Notes under the pieces: generated by a model
Databases searched by the model: none
What the model was told of the DNA's origin: nothing
Seen by the model: the letters and a program-made list of their open reading frames with translations, nothing else
Translations under genes and position numbers: made by a program
Assembly: GCA_023213315.1 (NCBI GenBank)
Contig: JAKCPI010012695.1
Coordinates: forward strand, 1-64,000
Source: Euborellia annulipes
Taxonomy: Eukaryota; Arthropoda; Insecta; Dermaptera; Anisolabididae
Direction of reading: 5' to 3'
DNA length: 64,000 bases
Part shown: in pieces, positions 1 to 10,300 of the stretch
How positions within the stretch are numbered: the stretch's first letter is position 1
Layout: every line of letters begins with the position of its first letter

Positions 1-532
1 CTTTGTTAGAAATACTAAAAGAATATTTTTTATTTATTCTAATTGCCCATTCTCTTTTAAGAGACTCTTCATTAATAACGCGAGCTTTTAAAGAAGATAA
101 TTTTTTTCTTTTCTTTTTTAATACTCTCCTCTTAAATTCTAAACATTTTAAGAAGTTTTATTTTCATTAATCAAATAAAATTTTTATTCTCATGAGCTTT
201 TGTTGTTTTATTATACAAATGCAAATAAGTTAAATTTTAATTGAGATAATTCCATTTTTTTAATTGTAAAATAAATAAATTTACTTTTTTTATGTTAAAT
301 GGAATGTATGGTTTTTATAATTATCATAAATGTAAATTTTATTGAGATAATTAGTAGAGAAATTAGCAACAAATGATTAATTTGGGAATTTATTTTACGG
401 TTAAATTTATATAATTTTTTTTTTAAGGGATTTTATTAATTAACAATTGGCAACACTTTTACTATTTATTAATCAGACAAATTAATATGCATATATTGGT
501 ATATACATATAGCAAAAAATTAAAAAAAATAG
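1..532. other. AT-rich gene-free sequence
   Basis: No gene or recognisable repeat is seen. The stretch is A/T homopolymer-rich with stop codons in all frames. Confidence 0.6.
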
Positions 533-745
533 GTACCGCCGGGATTTGAACTGAGGATCTGCCTATTTGTACTCAGTATGCACTACCATAGCACGGCACT
601 GGGAGAATTTGAGTTTATTAGAATGCTACATTCGTCTTCAGTCATAAAACGAACTTGATATAATTTCTCTGTCGAACTGAGTGTAGTGGCAGGGCATTCT
701 GAGTACAAATAGGCAGATCCTCGGTTCAAATCCCGGTGGTGCGTA
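533..745. repeat. Inverted pair of tRNA-like sequences (SINE heads)
   Basis: Two tRNA-like modules face away from each other. The first (533..602) reads on the minus strand and the second (about 690..745) on the plus strand. Both contain a shared core (GAGTACAAATAGGCAGATCC) followed by a B-box-like GTTCAAATCCCGG. On the minus strand the first copy also has an A-box-like segment (GTGCTATGGTAGTGCAT) and ends that pair as an acceptor stem (GTGCCG with CGGTAC). The arms are about 45 bases with a spacer of about 115 bases. A working tRNA is unlikely because the anticodon and T arms pair poorly. I infer tRNA-derived SINE heads. A short open frame at 583..819 is only a translation of this repeat. 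Confidence 0.55.
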
Positions 746-1439
746 TTTTTTTCTGCTAAATCAATTGGTAGATCCGGGGCCGAAGAAGACATAAAAACGT
801 TTCTGTGCTTAACTTTCATCTTTCTAAGTGGTTATAAATAATTTTTGATTTTTTTTTATTAAATATTTCAAAATTAATTTTACAAGTGAAGATGGCGCGT
901 TTGATAAAATAGATTCTTGACTCTTGCCTCGTCTTTAGTTATAATTTATTCTAGTAGATCAATTAAAATTGAATTTATAGTGGAAATTATTAATCTTTTG
1001 AGGTGACTACCACATGAAGAAAATCCCCACAATGCATTAAAAAACAAAGGAATTCAAGAAGAAAGAAAGAAAACATTCATAATTTTAGAGATATTTAAAT
1101 TAGACATGTATAAACTAATGGGAGACTTTAACGCTCGGATTCCTTTTTTTTTACGAGAGGATAATTTATGATCTTTAAGATCATTTTTTTTATCCTATTG
1201 ATGGTTAGGTCCCGATTTATTTATTTTTTTTTTTTCAATTCTATTCTTCTCTTTTCAAGATCAAAATCACTTCTTTGACAAATATTCTTTAAAAGATATG
1301 ATAATTATCATTGAAAGAATTGAAGATGCAGCAGCATTAACCTTTTCATTTACATATCATTTAAAAGAGATCATTTATCTCTGCGTTTCTTAAAAAAAAT
1401 TCCTTTTCCAGCAATAATTTAAGGAGAAAAGGAAAAATT
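746..1439. other. AT-rich gene-free sequence
   Basis: No gene is seen. One isolated inverted family-B motif (GGGAGACTTTAACGCTCGG) lies near 1121. Confidence 0.5.
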
Positions 1440-2085
1440 CAGGCACCAATTTTTTTGTTAGCTTATATCTCTAGAACCTCTCATCGGAAAAGGATGAAAA
1501 TTGACAAATTTCTAATCCTATGAATGACTAATAGAAATATTAAAAATTGAAGTGGATCGGTCCATCGGGAATGGTAAAAACGTCATCCAATTTTTAAATT
1601 TGATCATTAAAGTCTCCATATAGTAATATCAGTCGTTAAAGTCTCCAAGTAAAATTTATCAAATTTGAAAGGTTCCTTGGACCAAATCTTTTGAATCTTA
1701 GAGATAATAATTAAGACCTTTTTCTCTAGTTCTGGTCCAAATTTTATTACAATCCGTTGAGTTAAAGGTGATTAAAACACCAATTTTTTTGTTAACTTAT
1801 ATTTCTACAATAGAATAATTTTTGCGGAAAGATAAAACTTGACAAATTTCTAGTCCTAGGAATGACCAAGAAAAGTATTAAAAATTGGAGTGGGCCGGAC
1901 CTGCGGGAGCGGTAAAAATGTCATCAAACATTTGAATTTGATCATTAAAGTCTCCATATAATAATATCAGTCGTTAAAGTCTCCAAGTATAATTTATCAA
2001 AATTGAAAGATTCCTTGGACCAAATCTTTTGAAACTTAAAGATAATAATTAAGACGTTTTCTTCTAGTCCTGGACCAATATAAAA
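1440..2085 (+). repeat. Family B repeat, two tandem copies
   Basis: Two copies of about 310 bases (about 1440..1757 and 1778..2085, offset about 338) share most of their sequence. Both contain CACCAATTTTTTTGTTA near the start, a doublet of the motif (A/G)TTAAAGTCTCC at about 1607/1635 and 1945/1973 separated by 28 bases, then a conserved tail with CCTTGGACCAAATCTTTTGA. The same tail follows the doublet in copies near 5.8, 11.1, 11.8, 44.9 and 45.7 kb, which makes this a dispersed family and not a local duplication only. Nothing coding is visible. Confidence 0.75.
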
Positions 2086-3040
2086 GAGGAGAAGCCTAGG
2101 TCAATTGCATAACAAAACCAACGTCATTGTTTGTTATGCTCCAATTATTTTTTTTTTTTGACAAACTTCTTTTTTTTTGTGATGATGATGAGGATGATGA
2201 TGCAAACTGGTTACTCATTTGCATTTTGTCCTCATCCTCTTCTTCTTCTACTTACACCAAATGCCGTTAATTTTGAACAAACACTCTCGCTTTCCTTCAT
2301 AAAACCTGTCTGGTTACTTGTCTCTGTTTGTTTGTCCATCCTCCTCTCTTCTTCTTCTTCTTCTTCTTTTACTTATTAGGCAATGAATGACCAAATAACA
2401 GGCAACCTGACACCAACTAGATGTTGGATATCTTCTTTTTTTACTTGTCTTTAGACGCCTCATTAGATATAAATAGGCATTTAAATTTAGTTTTATTTTT
2501 TTTAATATCAATCAGCTGAACTTCCCTCAATTTCTTTATTTTAAACCACAGTTAAACCGAAAATCTAATTCTTTTACTAATTTAATGTAAACTCACGATG
2601 AAGTCAGGATCATCAGCCAAAACGTTTTAAATCTAAAGAAAACAGTGGGAGTTTAATCCTTTTCGAAGTATTTTTTAATGTTCCTTTTTTTTGTTAAAAT
2701 CAGACCAAATAAAAGCGATTAGAAAGAAAAAAATTTGATAGAAAAAAGAGAGGGAATATTTGATGTTGATATTTAACATAAACAGTTAGAAACGAATAAG
2801 AGATGATGTAAATTATTGGCATTAGCCTCCAAATACTTAAATGATGTGTAAACGCCTCCAGGGAGAGGAGAAAGAAAAGAGGAGGGCTCAAGGTTATTTT
2901 TTTTCGTCTTCTTCTCCTTTCAATTTAATAATATTAGCTAAAAGAGGCTCTATAAAATAATGAGAAGACCAATTCAAACAAATTATTTCAATTATAATAT
3001 CTCGAAAAGTTTTCTAAGACACGTTAAAATCTATAATAAA
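2086..3040. other. Gene-free sequence with low-complexity tracts
   Basis: Poly-T and CTT/TCT repeats dominate (for example 2345..2370 and the GATGATGATG tract near 2180). Short open frames here are translations of these tracts. Confidence 0.5.
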
Positions 3041-3044
3041 TTTA

Positions 3045-3595
3045 ATGAGCATTAAAGTCACCAAAAAATATATGATGAGCATTAAAGTCTCCAATAAATT
3101 TAATGAGTATTAAAGTCTCTGATGATTTATTTAATTATAGTCTATTTTGGCCTACTTAAAGCCTAGAAGAGACGAGTCATTTTAATTTTGACCAACCAAA
3201 AACCTTGATAAAAGTTGAATTTTTGCTGATTCTGTTAGCATTGGCAGACTTTTTTTGAAAATTTCTTTCCTCACGTCAACATTTTTTATTTTTTAACTCA
3301 ATTTTCCTCGATTCACACCCCACTATTAACCGTTCAAAGATTTTTTTCATTTGTCAAAAAATAATTTTTGATTTCTTGAATCTTTTGGATTCACTAAGTC
3401 TATAGCACATATTATATTTTTCCTGAATGATCCATAAAATTCTCAACAAAATTAAAAAAACCGCGACGCGGAACTTCTTTTCGTTTGCTCTGAGGACTTA
3501 TTTTTTAATTACAGCATAAAGCATACCCGTGCATTAAAGTCACTGGAGACTTCAATGCATACCGTATACACATATAGGAGACTTTAACGCCCACT
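3045..3595. repeat. Family B motif cluster
   Basis: Three direct copies of the motif GCATTAAAGTCWCC occur at about 3051, 3080 and 3109, spaced 29 bases apart. A second cluster at about 3530..3590 has one copy directly followed by its inverse, making the near-palindrome GCATTAAAGTCACTGGAGAC followed by TTCAATGC, and then another inverse copy (GGAGACTTTAACGCCC). Confidence 0.7.
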
Positions 3596-3599
3596 TATA

Positions 3600-4054
3600 A
3601 AATTTTCATCTTATAAATTAACCATGGATGAATGATGATGATGATTATTAAATAAAAAAAAACAAATTAGCATTAGGTAGAGAATAAAAAAAAAAAAACA
3701 AAAGGCTAATAATTAGTATAATTACAAGGTGTTCTCTTGACAGAATAGAACGTTTTGTGTGTCTTTAGAGTTCGGCGAATTAGATGGGTCTTATTGGAAT
3801 TCAAAGTAGACCTTCTCTTACAGACAAAAGACACCGGAAATAGTTGCAATATCAGTGCGGCATCGCATTCCCAAGTGTTTTTCAAATGTGTATGTGTCAC
3901 TCCCAAAAATCCCTTTTTCTTTTAGTGAATCATTTATTTTATTACTAAGATAAGAGAAATATATAGATGAACAATCATTCTAAGAAGACAAATAATCCGA
4001 TGGTTGAAATTTATTAGAGAAAAAAAGTTATAAAACTTTTCCAGAACGGGGGGA
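3600..4054. other. Gene-free sequence
   Basis: Contains a 66-codon minus-strand open frame (3706..3906) with no recognisable domain or splice context. I see no gene. Confidence 0.4.
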
Positions 4055-4315
4055 GGGGGAAAGTGTCTTCTTCTTCTGTCCTCGCCTTATTCTCACGATG
4101 CGGGGTCGACGGGCCTCACTTTTTCCCTCCAACCCTATCATACGATTTACGAACGGAAAAAATAAGACAGGCCGGCCCGTCACACGGTCTGACGCCTGTT
4201 GATAAGAGGAAGGAAACAGACATAAAAATAACTGAAGAACTGCCTGTCCCAGCTCGGGTAGCTCGTGGTCGCCATCCACGTACCCACAAGACGTGGGCCC
4301 CTGAGCAAAGGTGAG
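4055..4315 (+). repeat. Family F: GC-rich dispersed repeat, copy 1
   Basis: An island of high GC in AT-rich DNA. It begins with CTTCTTCTTCTGTC, passes through GGCCGGCCCGTCACACGG, and ends with GCTCGTGGTCGCC and GTGGGCCCCTGAGC. The same ordered blocks recur at 45055..45240 (plus) and 36240..36400 (minus), and a shortened version with TTTGCGACCGAGAAGGAA lies inside the 17.6 and 18.1 kb tandem units. Open frames on both strands here are by-products. The size and copy structure would fit a SINE, but I cannot see an A/B-box head. Confidence 0.7.
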
Positions 4316-5040
4316 AAATGTCTTAATAATTAATAATAAATTTCAAAATATTTGGCCTAGGAGATACTGAAGAAAAATCACGTTAAATATTGGTAGGATT
4401 TTATTACCGCTCACTGCGGATCGATTTTTTAATACCTTAAATTTCTTCTAAGACTATAAGTTCATTTTATTATAGTTTGAAAGAAACATGCTAAAAATTT
4501 AGAAAAAAAAAAATCGATATCCAGATTTGATTTGTATCCATATTTATCCATGCAATCCTTTAACATTTTGTATTTATTTTTAATAAAATTAAATCTATAT
4601 AATTGATGAATTGACTAAAAAATAATATTTTATCTCAAAGTAAAGTATACATTAAAAAAAATAAATAATCATTTTAAATAAATTCCTTGCAAAGGAAAGT
4701 TTTCCAACTATTTTTGTCTATTCCCTTCTATTAGTTTGCATCTCAAAGAAAGTGAAAGAGATAAAGGATCCTTTTTTTTATTGATATCTTTTTTTTTTTT
4801 TTTTTTGAAAGGTTATCGGCTTTAAAAGGAGTTTAAAAGAAGAAGGAAGCCCTTTGGCCCTTTTTTTATTTCTTTCTTTCTTTCTTTCTCAAGTCGATCA
4901 CATGCTTGAATGCACCCACCCAAAGGCTCCATTTATCTCTACGATGACATCCTTCTACTTGATGGCAAAGAATAAAAAAAAAATATATTTTGAAAATTTC
5001 ATTTACTTGCTTGAAAACTTGGATTAAATAAATAAGGTTG
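4316..5040. other. AT-rich gene-free sequence
   Basis: No gene. It includes long T runs near 4786..4806 and a (TTTC)n tract near 4870..4888. Confidence 0.5.
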
Positions 5041-5134
5041 GAGATTGAGGGTTCGAATCCCGTCCCAGGCGAAAAAAAAATATTTGAGATGATGATTAAA
5101 TAAGAAAAATAACAAAGGAGAGCTGCGCAACTAG
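5041..5134 (+). repeat. SINE fragment (family S2) and adjacent CTAG terminus
   Basis: A tRNA B-box (GGTTCGAATCC) is followed by CGTCCCAGGCG and an A-rich segment, the layout of a truncated tRNA-derived SINE. A related CGCATCCTGTCCCAAGCGAG occurs at about 41405. Just downstream, GAGAGCTGCGCAACTAG ends at 5134 and resembles the 3' ends seen at 6500 and 14007. Confidence 0.5.
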
Positions 5135-5700
5135 CCTTCCTCTATATAATAAGATTTTAACAACTTTATAACCACTTGTTTTTATTTTCTCTTTATTTAC
5201 TATTTTCTTTTTAATTTTGACTTGAACTATAGTATTTTCTTTTCTATTCCCGGGGATTCCACCACGGTTTACCATTTTAAGAATTTGCTACTTTGAACGA
5301 ATAACGCAAATGGCATTTAAAAAAAAAACACTTTAATTTTAAAGAATTCCAAAGATATTTAATAATGAAATAAAAATTAAATTGCAACATTAATTGTTGG
5401 AGACATCTTCATTAATTAAAATATTATTTTTTTTAAGAGAAAACCAGGCTGCTTGGTGCTGCCGGAGTTAAGTAGCTGAAAGGCTTAGCCCCAAGGTAAA
5501 TAAATGACCCAACTGCAAACTCTAATTAAACTTAAATACTTTCCAAATGGACGTAAAAAAAAGGAGAGAGAGGATTCTCTCACGATAACCAGTCTGACCC
5601 ACACTCAGAAAAAAAAAAATTAACAGTTAAAAGTGTGTGTGGAGATTATTTTTTGTTGCTTTAGGAACTTCTAATCGGAAAAGAATGAAAAATTCTATTC
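5135..5700. other. Gene-free sequence
   Basis: No gene. A moderately GC-rich patch near 5445..5515 (GGCTGCTTGGTGCTGCC) is unassigned. Confidence 0.4.
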
Positions 5701-6028
5701 CTCAGAGGGCGCAGAAAGTGGAAAATCAACAATCGGTCGTTAAAGTCTCCAGATAAGGCGTTAAAGTCTCCAAATAAAATTCAAAAAATCCCCCTAGGCC
5801 AAATCTTTTCAAACATGGGGGTGATATTTATGATGTTTATCTTCAGTTTTCAAAACATTCCGTTGCTCAAAAGAGAATAAAAATAAAATTTTGAGTTTTT
5901 ATGAAAAAAATGGAGGTTGAAATTTCATGATAAAATTAATTCCCATATCATTTGAATGGTAATATCTTCCAAGTTCTCTGACTGGAAGGGCACAGCCCGG
6001 CCCACCGAAGTGGGGTTAGTAGATCTAA
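5700..6028 (+). mobile_element. Family B element with Helitron-like 3' end
   Basis: The motif doublet (CGTTAAAGTCTCC at about 5736 and 5758) is followed by the conserved B tail. The right end carries a hairpin CCCAC-CGAA-GTGGG and then AGATCTAA followed by T (CTAA at 6025..6028). A stem-loop a short way before a CTRR terminus, with T following, is the established 3' architecture of Helitrons. A close relative at 11040..11366 ends in CTAG followed by T. No Rep/helicase reading frame is present, so this would be a non-autonomous element. I could not define the 5' TC end. Confidence 0.5.
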
Positions 6029-6044
6029 TTAATAATAAAGCATT

Positions 6045-6220
6045 AAAAATACTAAGTTATAAGTTTCAAAGATTTATTTAAAAAAAGTGTTAAAAATATT
6101 AATTTTTAATATATCTAAATAAAAATTGATTTAATTAAAAATTCTAGACTATAAGTTTCAAAGATTAATTACAAATAATGATATTTATATATCTTTGAAA
6201 CTTATAGCATAGTATTTTTA
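6045..6220. mobile_element. Small MITE-like foldback (copy 1)
   Basis: The inverted ends contain ATAAGTTTCAAAGAT (near 6056 and again near 6150) and ATCTTTGAAACTTATAGC (near 6188), with flanking TACTA/TAGTA. The same arrangement occurs at 11545..11676 directly downstream of the same family-B copy, so the two elements form a nested pair that has been duplicated together. Confidence 0.6.
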
Positions 6221-6500
6221 ATTAAACTATTTTTATTTTTTTATACAGTATTTATTATTTGTTATGTCTAATTTAAATAATTAATTAAATCTCTTACTAA
6301 ACTGATAAAAAATAAGAAAACTAAAATTTAAACAATAATAATTGTTTGATTTAAAAACGCATAAACTCTGAATCTACTTTTCATTGAATTGTAATGAATT
6401 AATTTAAGGTTAGGTTTTATTTTTTTTTTTAGTTAAACTCATATTAGATGTGAAGAAATAAAAATTATTTTATTTTGCTATAGGCGAGCTGTGCAGCTAG
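6221..6500 (+). repeat. AT-rich tail ending in Helitron-like terminus
   Basis: Ends with GGCGAGCTGTGCAGCTAG then T at 6501. AGCTG/CAGCT forms a short hairpin overlapping CTAG. GGCTGTACAGTTAG followed by T at 14007 looks like the same terminus. This is inference from end structure only. Confidence 0.35.
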
Positions 6501-6999
6501 TTAAAAATAATTCAATATTAGAAGTAAAAGTGGTTAATAGGCCTTAGTAAGAAGAAGAAGAAGCCGACAACTTCACTCTCTCATCTTCGATATTTTGAAA
6601 TGCTTGATTAGCTTGATTATTACGTCATATTCTTGGCTAATTTTCCATTTCGTGATTTATTATGATTAAATCTTGATCTTAAAATGCCATCATCATATAC
6701 AAAGGTCGTTGGTATCTTCCCCTTTTCTAGATATAAGTCGATTGAAGATAAGAAAAGAAAATCGATAAGGTTGCGATATATATATATGACTTAAGGTCGA
6801 TTAAAATAAAAAATATAAAAAAAAAATTAATTATATAAAATATAAAATAATATCAGATTTCAAAGTGAGATAGATGCCAAGGATGCTACCCCTTTCCCCA
6901 TGACAAGAAAATAGGGGAAGATGCGTGCGCATCTAAGCGTGCATTAGCCAGAGCCGGGAGACGCAATTCAACGCTTTAACGTGCAACATCTCATTTAGT
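6501..6999. other. AT-rich gene-free sequence
   Basis: No gene. A (TA)n tract lies near 6776..6787. Confidence 0.5.
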
Positions 7000-7257
7000 T
7001 TGTGCTTACCTAAAACAAATAATTACTCATTAACGATCATTGAAAACATCAAGATCAACCCCTCATTAAAGTTACTAACCGAAGAAATACCTGGCCGCAT
7101 CGTCGTGATACCTGGCGTCCCCACATACGAGCGGCAATCACCTTCTGGACTCCAGGATACAGATCCCAGTGTCCACACAAATCTTCTTCAACGGTACCAA
7201 CAAGATAAGTGCCAACCCTTTTATCCCCATTATCATCGCGACCCATTTGTGAAGTGA
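7000..7257. other. Unassigned GC-richer segment, possible exon relic
   Basis: Base composition is clearly less AT-biased than the surroundings. Open frames exist on both strands: 85 codons plus (7000..7257) and 63 codons minus (7055..7246). The minus frame contains the peptide CGHW, also present in the lectin exon at 31136..31414, and the local DNA (CTCCA followed by CAGTGTCCACA) loosely resembles that exon, but the alignment soon fails. There are no convincing paired splice sites. It could be a decayed lectin exon, an exon of an unrelated gene, or chance. Confidence 0.25.
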
Positions 7258-7700
7258 TATTCTTTTCATTAAATAATTTTCATAAAAAAAAGCGCTTAAC
7301 TTTAAATTTAACTTACTTAATTACTTCTAAAATTTAAAACGAGCTCGTATAATTAACTTTCAATATATTTTTAAGATTACTTATAATATATATTATAATA
7401 TTTATTTAAATAATTCAACTTAATTATACTAATTAAAATTAATTCAATTATCAATGCGAAGCAGATTACTTAAATTCTTTAATTAAACAATTATGTTCCA
7501 TTAATTAATGCATTTTTTATTAACAACACCCCTAATTTTTCCATAACTATTAAGTATTTCCGGTAACAAGGTCTTCAATGAATGAAAAGAATTATTAAAA
7601 TATTTTGCAAAATAAATTTTTAAAGTGAATTAAATTGTCCTATAATGACGTATTTAGTGTTTAATGATTTTAAATACTTTAGAATTTGGAAATTTAAATT
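7258..7700. other. AT-rich gene-free sequence
   Basis: No feature is seen beyond A/T-rich low complexity. Confidence 0.5.
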
Positions 7701-7850
7701 AAAAAACAATTTAAAAATTTTATTTACTTTTTTTAATTTTATTTATTTGGTTTTTTTCTTTGTATAATTTTTAATTTTTTGTTTATTTATTTATTTTTTT
7801 TTGTTTAATTTTTTAAGTTTTTGTCTAATTTTTTTTTTTTTTTTTTTATT

Positions 7851-7885
<35 letters not shown>

Positions 7886-8132
7886 TTTTTCTATTATATT
7901 ATATTCTATATTTATTTATTTTTCTATTTATCATTTTTTTTTGTTTGATTTATTTATTTATTTGTTTTTTTGTTTAATTTTTAAGTTTTTGTTTATTTTT
8001 ATTTATTTTTTTTTTGTTTAATTAATTTTTTTTTTTTTTGTTTAATTTTTAATTTTTTGTTTAGTTTTATTTATTTTTTGTTTATTTTTTTTTTAGTTTT
8101 TTTTTAATCCTTTTTATTATTATTTTTTTTTA
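7701..8132. repeat. TTTA/TTTG/T-rich microsatellite tract
   Basis: About 430 bases of TTTA, TTTG and poly-T repeats, with the purest run near 7840..7887. It lies against the 3' end of the minus-strand SINE at 8133..8341, so it is plausibly that SINE's A-rich tail after expansion. The open frame at 7821..8021 is a translation of this tract. Confidence 0.75.
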
Positions 8133-8341
8133 CACTTTTTTTCCATTCACATTCACTTAACAGTCTTTTCGGCAACTTAGGCCATATAAGACTTTATAAA
8201 ACAACCGTTATTATGAATATATTGATGCATTCGGTATTTTGATATCCAAATGGATTAAGTAAAATCATCGGACTGCCTGGGATCCGAACCCTCGACCCTT
8301 GGTATACAAGGTAGGCGCGCTACCAACTACGCCAAGCCCGA
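8133..8341 (-). mobile_element. tRNA-derived SINE (family S1), copy 1
   Basis: Read on the minus strand, the head (8341 down to 8268) folds like a tRNA: acceptor stem TCGGGCT with AGTCCGA (7 pairs), A box TGGCGTAGTTGGTAGCGCG, an anticodon stem CCTT/AAGG around GTATACC, and B box GGTTCGGATCC. The body continues with CCATTTGGATA-like sequence and ends with GCCGAAAAGACTGTTAAGTG before an A-rich tail. Further copies lie at 33518..33770 (plus, with an ATTT tail) and 43050..43135 (3' part). The shared body outside the tRNA region argues for a SINE and not a tRNA gene. Confidence 0.8.
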
Positions 8342-9100
8342 GGGCATCCTATTTATTACACTTGATTTACCAATCAAACAATTCTTTGTTCCCTAGCTCA
8401 CGAGGAGAGTATTCTTCCACTATCCCTACTGCCCAGAGGCAATAAAATTTTTCGGGACATTTATAAATTAACTCACAAAACGACTCGGGGGAGTTGAGTA
8501 GACCGCTGAAGTATATATAAATTATGTTCATTTTTATAAGAAGAGATGTTTTTTGAGGTGAAGATGGCGGTCAAACCATTTGTCGTTTCCCTTCCATCTT
8601 TTTCATACTTGATTGGTCAACAACATAACGTTTGGACCCACCTGGGATCCCTTCAACGAGTATTCTTGCGGTGGATGGTGGTCAAGGGCCCTTGAAAGTC
8701 AGTCGGATCATACAAAAGAGAAGGAGGATCTTGGAATAATTGATCTTGTTACAGAAATTAATGACTTGTGTAATCATATTGTTAGATAACTTGCAGATGC
8801 TTCATGGGCGATCTCCCTTTCAAGTGCTGTACCCTGAATTCAAAAAAGAAAAAGAAAAAAATATATAAACTCTTTTGTGGTTTCATAGCGAAAAAAATTT
8901 GTCAAATGGAATTTATTCTATTGATACAAATCGAATATTATATATTATACTCTTTGTTGCATTTTGATTTATTGGGCAGGGAGTTGAATCTTCTCGAATT
9001 CCAATTTGTGGGGAATAATAAATACAATAAATATTCAAGTTTTTTGTTAAATAAAAAAATATAGTTAATTTAATAATTAGATAGTAAGGGTCAGACCAGT
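8342..9100. other. Gene-free sequence
   Basis: No gene recognised. A moderately GC-rich patch (8630..8740, CCCACCTGGGATCCC) is unassigned. An 86-codon frame (8804..9064) looks like noncoding AT-rich DNA. Confidence 0.4.
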
Positions 9101-9812
9101 TTTTACTTTCTCTTACCTATGATATATGTAATATATATATAGAGAGAAAGTATTGGATTCATGTCAAAAATTCGATGTCGAGATTTTGATGGATCTTCAC
9201 GTTTTGAGGTCCCCTGAATCCAAAAAAGTGGTTTTCGCGACATGGTCTGTCTGTGGGGGGGGGGTGTGTGGGTGTGTGTGTGTGTCTGTCTGTCTGTCGT
9301 GTGTGTGTCTGTGAACAAAATATCTCAAGAACAAAAAGAGCTAGGAAGTTGAAATTTTATATTTAAGTTAGGCACCTCCATGGGAGTGACACGAAGCTTT
9401 TGAACAAAATCGACCAAAGAGTACTAGTACTTTACTGATGCACTTTTTCAGTTTTTTTCGATTTTCTCAAAATTTGCTCCAACGATTTTTTTTAAAATTC
9501 AAAAATCAATTATTTTTTAGATTCTCTATAAAATGTATATTCTCATTTTGTGATTGAAATCTTCTGAAGACCACTTTACTCTTGTACTCCATAGAAAAGA
9601 TAGGAGAAATGGTTGCCATGGTAATAAAATATAAATATTTTCCCATACTTATAAATTTTACATCTTGAATTCAATTGTACCCTACTGTCGGAAACTAAAT
9701 ACATGTCGACACAAAATCTGGTGTGACAAGCACAGTACACAACTTTCGATTACCGAAGGTAAGAGAAAGTTGTGTGCTCCGTGCCCCAGTCACATTTTCA
9801 GATTTTTTTTTT
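9101..9812 (+). mobile_element. Family A element, copy 1 (microsatellite- and hairpin-bearing)
   Basis: Starts with ACTTTCTCTTACCTATG and a short inverted AGAGAGAAAGTATTGG, then a conserved block (GATGGATCTTCACGTTTTGA), a GTGTGT/GTCT microsatellite (about 9242..9312), a block with AGTACTAGTACTTTACTGATG, ATGGTTGCCATGG, and finally a hairpin of about 75 bases in which TGACAAGCACAG...ACAACTTTCGA pairs with GAAAGTTGTGTGCTCCGTG. No coding potential is visible. Further copies are at 21845, 22680, 53585 (minus) and 54266 (minus), with fragments elsewhere. The class is unknown; the microsatellite plus subterminal hairpin is compatible with a non-autonomous Helitron-type or other MITE. Confidence 0.75.
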
Positions 9813-9869
9813 TTATGATACTTCTAATCTAAAAAAACTTCGTTGTTTAAATCTTCAAAATATTCCATA

Positions 9870-10300
9870 TCACGCATTAAAGTCTCCAAATATTAAAATA
9901 AACCTTTTTAATAATCTTTAAGGATCACTCCTCGGAGAAAATCGAAACTTATAGATCTAAAGAGCCTAAGAAATTAGCCCGAAACTTAACCGTTATCGAA
10001 ATACGTAATATATATTATTCCAATCGTTAAAGTCTCCAAATTTTACTTTCTTATCAGGCATTAAAGTCTCCAAATATTAAAATAAACGTTTTTAATAATC
10101 TTTAAGGATCACTCCTCTGTGAAAGGCCGAGGAAAGTCGAAACTTATAGATCTAAAAGAGCAGAAGATTGGTCTGAAAGGTAGAAGCAAAAAAAAAAAAA
10201 AAATCTATCGAAATATTATATATCAATCCCATCGTTAAAGTCTCCAAATTTAGTATTATATTATAGAGATTAAAGAGTCCAAATAAACTATTATTAAATT
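9870..10300 (+). repeat. Family B motif cluster with tandem unit of about 185 bp
   Basis: The motif YRTTAAAGTCTCCAAAT occurs at about 9875, 10025, 10060 and 10234, with a degenerate copy at 10265. The segment after 9875 (AATCTTTAAGGATCACTCCTC) is repeated after 10060. Confidence 0.7.

Noticed and set aside
3706..3906. Possible zinc-finger-like minus frame
   Set aside because: Cys and His spacing does not fit C2H2 or another known finger.
4028..4314. Overlapping 83-codon frames on both strands
   Set aside because: They lie in the GC-rich family F repeat; the other copies do not preserve the frames.
8268..8341. Functional tRNA gene (anticodon ATA)
   Set aside because: The head continues into a SINE body shared with 33518 and 43050, and the T stem is incomplete.
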